A DNA stretch of 5,108 nt from Gemmatimonadaceae bacterium (GTDB taxonomy: Bacteria > Gemmatimonadota > Gemmatimonadetes > Gemmatimonadales > Gemmatimonadaceae). The position numbers and the translations under genes are program-made. Location of the stretch: NCBI GenBank assembly GCA_013813605.1, contig JACCRL010000166.1, forward strand, positions 1 to 5,108, given 5' to 3'. Positions 1 through 5,108 of the stretch are shown in pieces. The notes beneath the pieces are model-generated. The model worked only from the letters and a program-made list of their open reading frames with translations, ran no database searches and was not told the DNA's origin. The first letter of the stretch is position 1, and each line of letters starts with the position of its first letter.

Positions 1-1397
1 TTCTCATACTGGGCGCGATCGATCGTGACGCTCTGAGTCTGAAGACGGCGGTAAAACTCGTCGCGCCACGACGGCGACACCACGAAGTCAGGGCGGACCG
101 TTTTCTTGAGCTCGAGCGCATAGTTGATGAGCGTCGCTCTCACGATCGCTGTTTTCGGCGCAAAGGCATTGAACACCTTCTGCTCTTCCGTCGTCAGCGT
201 GTCGGGGCGGACGATGAGATCCGGCGTTACCGCACCGCCGCCGTAAATCACGCGGCCCGCATCGGACCTGAAAGCGGGACGTGAGCGACGCACGGAATCG
301 GTCTCGAGCGAATCGGGGAGAACCTCAACGAAATCTCCGCTCGGCAGCAGCTTCCGCTCCTTCTGAATGGAACGTCCGCTCGGAGTATACCACTTCGCGG
401 TCGTCATCTTGAGCGCGTAGCCGCCCTCGAGCGGAAACACCGACTGCACCAGGCCCTTGCCGAAGGATGTGGTTCCGACGATAAGGGCGCGGTCGTGGTC
501 CTGCAGCGCGCCGGCGACGATCTCGGAGGCGGAGGCACTTCTGCCATCGGTAAGAATCACCAGCGGCAGCGTGGCGGCGACCGGATTGCTGGACGCGGCG
601 AAGTTCTGGTTCTCGTTGTTGCGGGCACGAATGCTCGCGATCGGCAATCCCTTCTGCAGGAAGAGATTCGACACGCTCAGCGACTGATCGAGAATGCCAC
701 CCGGATTGCCGCGCAGGTCGAGGATCAGGCCCTTTGCGCCCTCGCGCGTAAGCCGTGCGATCGCGCTCTCCAACTCATCGCGAGCGGTCTCGTTGAACTG
801 CAGCAGCGGGATGTAGCCGATGTTGCGGTCGAGCAGAATTGCATAGGGCACTGCCGGAATCTTGATGACGGCGCGCGTGAACGTGATCGGAATCAGCTCG
901 GGGACGCCAGGGCGGGAGAACTTCACCAGCACCTTGCTGCCGGGCCTGCCCTTTAGCGCATCCGATGTCTGCGTGACGGTCCAGCCGCGGGTGGTGACCG
1001 TGTCCACGAAGCTGATGCGGTCGCCTTCCATGACGCCAGCCTGTTCCGCCGGCGTGTGCGGAAACACACGCTGCACGGTGATGAAGTTCTGGATCTCGGC
1101 GATCTCCATCCCGATTCCGGCGTAGCGACCGTTGGTCTGGGCGTTGAACGCCGAAAGCTCCTTCGGCGAAAGAAGCACGCTGTAAGGATCGTTAAGCTCG
1201 CGGACCAGCCCGCGCGCGGCTTTCTCGTAAAGCGTCGCGGCATCAACAGTGTCGACGAAGCGCGTCGAGACGATGTTGAGCACCTGGTCGAGGAGGCGGG
1301 CGCCATCACGGCTCTCGCTCTGCTGGAATACGAAGCCGCCCGCGATCAGCGGGATGAGGGCGAGGCCGGCGAGGGTGCCTTTTCTCGATCGAAACAT
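1..1397 (-). CDS. S41A carboxyl-terminal processing protease with PDZ domain (CtpA/Prc type), partial, C-terminus cut by window edge
   Basis: Reading the minus strand from ATG at 1395-1397 gives 465 open codons to the window edge, so the stop is not seen. Residues about 8-24 form a hydrophobic segment after a basic start (FRSRK), an uncleaved anchor or signal peptide that puts the protease in the periplasm. Residues about 88-175 look like a PDZ domain (YAGIGMEI, then TPAEQAGVMEGDRI), and about 185-345 are the S41 core (GYIPLLQF, DLRGNPGG). The catalytic set is visible: Ser289 in SASASEIVAG, Asp300, and Lys314 in FGKG. The 25-residue Ser-Lys spacing and the Asp at +11 match E. coli Prc/Tsp (S430, D441, K455). 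GGGAVTPD at 386-393 is the usual post-catalytic motif. Family members cleave proteins from the C-terminus during envelope quality control; the substrate here is unknown. The start has no clear Shine-Dalgarno, but no better in-frame start lies upstream. It sits 72 bases downstream of the RepA-like gene on the same strand, so the two may be co-transcribed. Confidence 0.93.
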   Translation of the reverse strand, partial: MFRSRKGTLAGLALIPLIAGGFVFQQSESRDGARLLDQVLNIVSTRFVDTVDAATLYEKAARGLVRELNDPYSVLLSPKELSAFNAQTNGRYAGIGMEIAEIQNFITVQRVFPHTPAEQAGVMEGDRISFVDTVTTRGWTVTQTSDALKGRPGSKVLVKFSRPGVPELIPITFTRAVIKIPAVPYAILLDRNIGYIPLLQFNETARDELESAIARLTREGAKGLILDLRGNPGGILDQSLSVSNLFLQKGLPIASIRARNNENQNFAASSNPVAATLPLVILTDGRSASASEIVAGALQDHDRALIVGTTSFGKGLVQSVFPLEGGYALKMTTAKWYTPSGRSIQKERKLLPSGDFVEVLPDSLETDSVRRSRPAFRSDAGRVIYGGGAVTPDLIVRPDTLTTEEQKVFNAFAPKTAIVRATLINYALELKKTVRPDFVVSPSWRDEFYRRLQTQSVTIDRAQYE

Positions 1398-1469
1398 GCG
1401 TGTGATTGCTTGAGGGATGACGCTACCTAACTCTAATGAATACGCGAAAAGTGTGCTGAGTGTTCCAGC
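1398..1469. other. Intergenic gap between the RepA-like gene and the S41 protease gene
   Basis: This 72-base gap is the longest non-coding stretch in the window. Its middle (about 1421-1450) is richer in A and T than the flanking genes, which could mark a promoter for the protease, but I cannot pick out a good -35/-10 pair on the minus strand. A weak 5-base inverted repeat (CTGAG at 1456-1460 and CTCAG at 1469-1473) overlaps the RepA-like stop codon. It has no U-tract, so it is not supported as a terminator. Confidence 0.5.
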
Positions 1470-2321
1470 TCAGGCAGCGCGCGAAGCCAGGACATAGTCC
1501 ACGAACCAGTCGCGGTTGAGCTGCCGAAAGGTCGCATCGCGAAGGAGCCCGCCGGTGAGCAGCATCTCGTGCGCGGGCTGCAGCACGCGCTGCAGGTGCG
1601 ACGGAAACCGCTGCGTCAGCGGCAGCTGCTCGGCGAGCGATGCCAGCGGCACGCGCCACGTCACCATTCCCTCTTCGCGCGCGACTTCGAGCAGACGGTA
1701 GAGGCGCCGCGCAACGGGGTTGGTGAGCGAGAGATAGTGCATCGCCGACAGCGTGACGGTATGGCCGGCGGCAATGTTGGCGCGGATGAACGAGCCGATC
1801 GTCACGCGCGCGTCACCGGGCTCGGACGCCGCGAGGACGGGAAAGAGGGTAAACTGCTCACGCTCGGCGAGTCTTCTTCTTGCTATGGAGACCGAGGAGA
1901 GGATGGTAAACCGTCCTTCTAGCGGCTGGCCCTCGGCGGCTGCAACGTACACACCGCTCGATTCGAGTATCGTTCGTTCGAGTCTCGTCAGCGCTGAACG
2001 AAGCTGCTCATAGGTCCTGCCGTCAACGCGGCGTCCGATCGAGCGAAGGAAAGCGTGAAGCGTGAACGTGACTACACCATCTTCCGGAAAACCCGCTTCG
2101 TTGTAGCGGTGCAGCAGCTCGACGTACACATCCTGATCGAACGTACCCGGTAGCCTGTCGCCGGGGCTGGGCAACACGCGCCACCGCCCACCGGTTTCGG
2201 GGGAGAAGGAGATCGCAGAATCCTCGGCGGAGTCGCTCAGCCTGAAGACAGGCAGTGACTCGAGCGATCGGTCGAGGACGATAGCTCGCGTCGCGGGTCG
2301 TCGACGGGCCACGTAAGTCAT
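1470..2321 (-). CDS. Replication initiator protein A (RPA/RepA-like) family protein, apparently orphan and chromosomal
   Basis: This encodes 283 residues, complete, with stop TGA at 1470-1472. The sequence resembles the plasmid replication initiator A family, whose members are DNA-binding proteins built from two winged-helix halves. The clearest signature is LPGTFDQDVYVELL at residues 57-70, followed by a probable first winged helix at about 78-125 (GFPEDGVVTFTLHAFLRSIG, then YEQLRSALTRLERT). A second block follows at about 173-212 (FIRANIAAG, NPVARRLYRLLE), with a probable second helix-turn-helix at about 219-262. The N-terminal LESLPVFRLSD also fits the family, which supports the ATG at 2321. 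In plasmids such proteins bind iterons and open the origin. Here there is no partition gene, no iteron set and no other plasmid gene in view, so a domesticated regulator or chromosomal DNA-binding role is equally possible. The assignment is by recognition of sequence pattern, not a database search. No Shine-Dalgarno precedes the start, where the sequence is pyrimidine-rich. Confidence 0.75.
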   Translation of the reverse strand: MTYVARRRPATRAIVLDRSLESLPVFRLSDSAEDSAISFSPETGGRWRVLPSPGDRLPGTFDQDVYVELLHRYNEAGFPEDGVVTFTLHAFLRSIGRRVDGRTYEQLRSALTRLERTILESSGVYVAAAEGQPLEGRFTILSSVSIARRRLAEREQFTLFPVLAASEPGDARVTIGSFIRANIAAGHTVTLSAMHYLSLTNPVARRLYRLLEVAREEGMVTWRVPLASLAEQLPLTQRFPSHLQRVLQPAHEMLLTGGLLRDATFRQLNRDWFVDYVLASRAA

Positions 2322-2329
2322 ACAGAGAG

Positions 2330-2357
2330 AATATGCCGCTGATCAAGTACATAGCAA
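2330..2357 (-). promoter_or_regulatory. Possible sigma-70-type promoter for the RepA-like gene, inside the 5' end of the phospholipase gene
   Basis: On the minus strand, TTGCTA (2357-2352) and CATATT (2335-2330) are separated by 16 bases. Each matches four of six positions of the -35 and -10 consensus. Transcription would begin near 2323, giving a leader of a few bases at most before the ATG at 2321, in line with the missing ribosome binding site. Two four-of-six matches can arise by chance, so this is only a candidate. Confidence 0.25.
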
Positions 2358-3631
2358 TCGCCGTCGGGGTGCTCCTCGCTCTCATACTGGCGCTGATCGG
2401 CGTCTTTTCCGTGACGCGCGACGCGCCGGTAACGAGCGTGATCGCCGAAGGGGACAGTGAAGGACCGCCGGAAGTCAGCGATCCGCTGTTTGCCCATACC
2501 ATCGAGCTTTTCACGAAAACGCACATCGAAGCCGGCAACAAGGTGGAGATCCTCCTCAACGGAGACGGCAGTTATCCGCGCCTATGGAAGGATCTTGCCT
2601 CGGCCCAGCAAACGCTGACTGTGCAACTCTACTTCTGCCAACCCGGCGCGGTTGCCGACACGATGGCGAAGTACCTGAGTGAAAGGGCGCGCGCGAAAGT
2701 TCGCGTCCTGCTGCTCCTCGACGCATTCGGCGCCGGCACGCTAAAGGAGGAATGGATCGAGGACCTGAAGGCAACCGGCGTCGAAGTGGTGAAGCTGCGG
2801 CCCCTGACGTGGTACACACTGCACAAGGCTGCGCAAAGGTCACACGTGCGGGCCATCGTCATCGACGGCCGCGTCGGGTACACCGGCGGATTCGGGCTCG
2901 CCGACTACTGGCTTGGCGATGGACACAGCGAAGACCAGTGGCGGGAAAGCAACGTGCGTTTCGAGGGGCCCACCGTGAGCTCGTTGCAGGCGGCGTTCGC
3001 GGCGGCGTGGGCGGAGGCGACGGGAGAGCTACTCACGGGCGACGTGTTCTTTCCGCACGGGACATTTTCGACCGAGGGCACCGTGCACGCCGGCTTGATG
3101 CACAGCACACCGACGATCGGCAGCACGCCCGCGGAGAGATTCTTTGCGCTCTCGATCGCCGGCGCGCGCCGTACGCTCTACATCACCAATTCCTACTTCG
3201 TGCCCGGCGAGAACTTCATGCAACTGCTGCTACACGCAGCCAAGCGCGGTGTGGATGTCCGCATCATGACGGTGAGCGGCAAGACGGATGTAAAGTCCAC
3301 CTGGTACGCAGGCCGCACGTACTACGAGCAGCTGCTTGCCGGCGGGGTCAGAATTTACGAGTACTCGCCGACGATGATGCACGCGAAGAGCCTGGTGGCG
3401 GACGGCATCTGGTCGTACATCGGCTCGATGAACTTCGACAACCGCTCCATCACCTTCAACGACGAGTCGAACCTGCTCATGCTCGACCAGGGCATCGGCG
3501 CACAGATGGACTCGATATTTCTCGACGATCTCAAGTATTCGGAGGAGATCAAGCTCGAGACGTTCAAGCAGCGCCCGCTGAAGGGGCGGCTTTACGAGTG
3601 GGGCGCGCAGAAGCTGCGCCGGGTGCTTTAG
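2333..3631 (+). CDS. Membrane-anchored phospholipase D family protein, cardiolipin synthase-like
   Basis: This encodes 432 residues, complete, ending in TAG at 3629-3631. Residues 5-27 are a single hydrophobic segment (IAIAVGVLLALILALIGVF), probably an inner-membrane anchor. Two phospholipase D domains follow. The second HKD motif is canonical: His350, Lys352, Asp357, Gly364, Ser365 and Asn367 (HAKSLVAD, then GSMN). The first has His171 and Asp178 followed by YTGGFGLADYW, but Arg173 stands where Lys is expected. Cardiolipin synthases of this type join phosphatidyl groups onto phosphatidylglycerol or glycerol through a phospho-histidine intermediate. WRESNVRFEGP at 203-213 and WAEATGELLTG at 226-236 resemble the bacterial cardiolipin synthase branch rather than nucleases or toxins. 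One N-terminal membrane segment differs from ClsA, which has two. The start is 11 bases from the divergent RepA-like start, and a weak purine tract (AGAGAG, 2324-2329) precedes it. Lhr follows 43 bases downstream. Exact substrate is not determined; another PLD-type lipid transferase is possible. Confidence 0.88.
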   Translation: MPLIKYIAIAVGVLLALILALIGVFSVTRDAPVTSVIAEGDSEGPPEVSDPLFAHTIELFTKTHIEAGNKVEILLNGDGSYPRLWKDLASAQQTLTVQLYFCQPGAVADTMAKYLSERARAKVRVLLLLDAFGAGTLKEEWIEDLKATGVEVVKLRPLTWYTLHKAAQRSHVRAIVIDGRVGYTGGFGLADYWLGDGHSEDQWRESNVRFEGPTVSSLQAAFAAAWAEATGELLTGDVFFPHGTFSTEGTVHAGLMHSTPTIGSTPAERFFALSIAGARRTLYITNSYFVPGENFMQLLLHAAKRGVDVRIMTVSGKTDVKSTWYAGRTYYEQLLAGGVRIYEYSPTMMHAKSLVADGIWSYIGSMNFDNRSITFNDESNLLMLDQGIGAQMDSIFLDDLKYSEEIKLETFKQRPLKGRLYEWGAQKLRRVL

Positions 3632-3662
3632 GGCGTTCTGCCGGGTGGACCGCCGCGTGAGG

Positions 3663-3668
3663 CATAAT
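3663..3668 (+). promoter_or_regulatory. Possible -10 element giving a leaderless lhr transcript
   Basis: CATAAT matches TATAAT at five of six positions and lies in a short AT-rich patch within an otherwise GC-rich gap. Its end is six bases before the lhr ATG, the distance at which transcription usually starts, so the mRNA could begin at or very near the start codon. No convincing -35 is seen at 16-18 bases upstream, where the sequence is GC-rich. lhr could equally be co-transcribed with the phospholipase gene. Confidence 0.25.
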
Positions 3669-3674
3669 TAGGGC

Positions 3675-5108
3675 ATGCTTACCCGGTTTCACCCGCTTGT
3701 AGCAGAGTGGTTCAGTAAAAAATTCGGCCAGCCCAGCCCTCCACAGAGTGGCGGGTGGCCGGTGATCGCCAGCGGTGCGCACACACTCATCCTCGCCCCG
3801 ACCGGGACGGGCAAGACGCTGTCCGCTTTTCTCTGGGAGCTGAACGAGCTGATCGTCAGCGGCAGCGAAGAGCCGCTCGCGAACGCGGTCCACCTCGTCT
3901 ACATCTCACCGCTCAAGGCGCTCAACAACGACATCCAGCGGAACCTCGACCAGCCGCTGAGCGAATTGCGCGAGCGGTTCGCGGCAGCCGGCAAACAGTT
4001 TCCGGAAATACGCGTCGGCGTGCGCACGGGCGACACCACGCCGGCGGCGCGCGCCCGGATGCTGCGCAAGTCGCCCCACATTCTTATCACGACGCCCGAA
4101 TCGCTCAACATCATGCTCACGAGCCTGCGCGGCCGCGGCATGTTCAGCAACGTGCGGGCGGTCATCGTGGACGAGATTCACGCCATCGCCGGCACCAAGC
4201 GCGGCGCCCACCTCGCGCTGACTCTCGAGCGGCTGGACACGCTCGTCGGCCGGACGCCTCAGCGTATCGGCCTCTCCGCGACACAGCGTCCCCTCGACGA
4301 AATCGCCAGATACCTCGGCGGGTGCGAGCCCGGCATCGGGGAGGGCGAGCCGGTATTTCGCGAGGTGCAGATCGTGGACTGTGGCATGACGAAGAAAATG
4401 CACATCTCCGTCGAATCGCCGGTCGCCGATCTCGGCAACGTCGGCGGCAGTGTGTGGCCCGCCGTTGCACCGCTGGTGCTGCGTCACATCCAGGCGTCGA
4501 ACACCACGCTCGTCTTCGTCAACAACCGAGCACAGGCGGAGAGAATCGCCGCGCGGGTGAATGCGCTGGCCGAGGAGGAGATTGCGCTTCCGTACCACGG
4601 ATCGATGGCGCGAGAGCGGCGCTTCGCGCTGGAGCAGCGCCTCAAGGAGGGAAGTCTGCGCGCCGTCGTCGCCACGAGCTCGCTCGAGCTCGGCATTGAT
4701 ATCGGCTCGGTAGACCTGGTGATTCAGCTGCAGTCGCCCAAGCGCGTCGCATCGGGCCTGCAGCGAATCGGCCGCGCCGGGCACACGCTCGGTGCAGCAA
4801 GCCGCGGGATTCTCGTCCCGACGTTCCGTGACGATGCGATGGAGATCGCCGCCATTGTCGCGGCGATGCGCGCCGGCGCGGTCGAGCCCACCCAAATCGT
4901 GCAGAACGCGCTCGATGTCCTCGCGCAGGTAATCGTCGCTGCCGTCTCCGTTGACGACTGGAAGAGCGAAGAGCTGTACTGGCTGGTGCGACGCGCGTAT
5001 CCGTATCACAAGCTCACGCGCGGTGCGTACGACGAAGTGTTGGCGATGCTGTCGGGGAAATATCCGTCGGACATTGCCGGTGAGCTCGAGCCGCGCATCA
5101 CCTGGGAC
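3675..5108 (+). CDS. lhr: Lhr-type DEAD/DEAH-box (superfamily 2) helicase, partial, C-terminus cut by window edge
   Basis: 478 codons are open from ATG at 3675-3677 to the window edge. A TAG at 3669-3671 lies in frame just upstream, so this is the earliest possible start, and the first residues (FHPLVAEWFSKKFGQPSPPQ) already match the Lhr N-terminus. Helicase motifs run in order: Q motif with Gln24, Walker A APTGTGKT at 41-48, Ia YISPLKAL at 76-83, Ib TTPESLNIML at 139-148, DEIH at 166-169, SAT at 201-203, IV LVFVNNRAQAER at 279-290, YHGSM at 307-311, V ATSSLELGIDIG at 333-344, and VI QRIGRAGH at 363-370. Both RecA-like domains are thus complete, and a winged-helix region begins after about 405. 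Lhr enzymes are ATP-driven 3'-to-5' translocases that unwind DNA and RNA-DNA duplexes and are linked to DNA repair. Full proteins run from about 850-900 residues (Lhr-Core) to about 1,500, so at least half is missing; which form this is cannot be seen. No Shine-Dalgarno is visible. Confidence 0.93.
   Translation, partial: MLTRFHPLVAEWFSKKFGQPSPPQSGGWPVIASGAHTLILAPTGTGKTLSAFLWELNELIVSGSEEPLANAVHLVYISPLKALNNDIQRNLDQPLSELRERFAAAGKQFPEIRVGVRTGDTTPAARARMLRKSPHILITTPESLNIMLTSLRGRGMFSNVRAVIVDEIHAIAGTKRGAHLALTLERLDTLVGRTPQRIGLSATQRPLDEIARYLGGCEPGIGEGEPVFREVQIVDCGMTKKMHISVESPVADLGNVGGSVWPAVAPLVLRHIQASNTTLVFVNNRAQAERIAARVNALAEEEIALPYHGSMARERRFALEQRLKEGSLRAVVATSSLELGIDIGSVDLVIQLQSPKRVASGLQRIGRAGHTLGAASRGILVPTFRDDAMEIAAIVAAMRAGAVEPTQIVQNALDVLAQVIVAAVSVDDWKSEELYWLVRRAYPYHKLTRGAYDEVLAMLSGKYPSDIAGELEPRITWD

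Noticed and set aside
495..956. Plus-strand open frames opposite the S41 protease, including 495-956 and 1056-1430
   Set aside because: The minus-strand frame carries the PDZ and S41 motifs without interruption, so these are antisense shadows with no domain signal.
1456..1473. Inverted repeat CTGAG/CTCAG at the end of the RepA-like gene
   Set aside because: The stem is five bases with an eight-base loop and no following U-tract, which is too weak to call a terminator.
1962..1987. Near-perfect direct repeat of TTCGAGTATCG and TTCGAGTCTCG, considered as initiator-binding iterons
   Set aside because: Only two copies exist, 15 bases apart, inside the RepA-like coding sequence. They match codons for the repeated Leu-Glu residues in LERTILES, so they are a coding coincidence rather than an iteron array.
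2752..3660. A 302-codon plus-strand frame overlapping the phospholipase gene
   Set aside because: It sits in a shifted frame of a gene with clear phospholipase D motifs, and its Arg- and His-rich product shows no family features.
3632..3674. Possible terminator between the phospholipase gene and lhr
   Set aside because: The GC-rich stretch contains only short 3-4 base pairings and no T-run, so no stable hairpin terminator can be supported.
3755..4699. A 314-codon plus-strand frame overlapping lhr
   Set aside because: It is the out-of-frame reading of the helicase gene and is dominated by Arg, Ala and His. The lhr frame is conserved through the whole stretch.
3906..5009. A 367-codon open frame on the minus strand opposite lhr
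   Set aside because: It lies antisense to a strongly conserved helicase frame with every motif intact. Its product is a compositionally biased string rich in Arg, Asp, Ala and His without any recognisable domain, as expected from a GC-rich shadow frame.
1470..5108. Idea that the RepA-like protein, phospholipase D and Lhr form an anti-phage or plasmid-maintenance island
   Set aside because: The phospholipase resembles cardiolipin synthases rather than defence nucleases, Lhr is a widespread repair helicase, and no mobile-element or defence hallmark is present. Nothing beyond adjacency supports it.

Overview
This 5.1 kb window holds four protein-coding genes packed almost end to end. The DNA is GC-rich, and coding density is very high: the gaps between genes are 72, 11 and 43 bases. 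No tRNA, rRNA, CRISPR array, insertion sequence or convincing terminator is visible. The gene types suggest a chromosomal segment from a GC-rich, Gram-negative-type environmental bacterium. A long-form S41 processing protease, a chromosomal replication-initiator-A-like protein, an N-terminally anchored phospholipase D/cardiolipin synthase and an Lhr-type helicase would fit Gemmatimonadota or a similar phylum. This placement is an inference from memory of family distribution, not a measured result.

Layout: on the minus strand, a carboxyl-terminal processing protease (S41A, CtpA/Prc type) starts at 1397 and runs off the left edge without its C-terminus. Upstream of it, also on the minus strand, is a 283-residue protein of the plasmid replication initiator A (RPA/RepA-like) family at 1470-2321. 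Divergent from this and only 11 bases away is a complete 432-residue membrane-anchored phospholipase D family protein (cardiolipin synthase-like) at 2333-3631. A large superfamily 2 helicase of the Lhr type follows on the plus strand from 3675 and runs off the right edge after 478 residues.

The genes do not form an obvious pathway. The protease and phospholipase both belong to envelope maintenance, while the RepA-like protein and Lhr helicase both belong to DNA transactions. The most notable points are an orphan plasmid-type initiator with no visible iterons or plasmid partners, the 11-base spacing between divergent start codons that forces promoters into coding sequence, the Lys-to-Arg change in the first HKD motif of the phospholipase, and the weak or absent Shine-Dalgarno sequences at all four starts. 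I saw no convincing new multi-gene system here.
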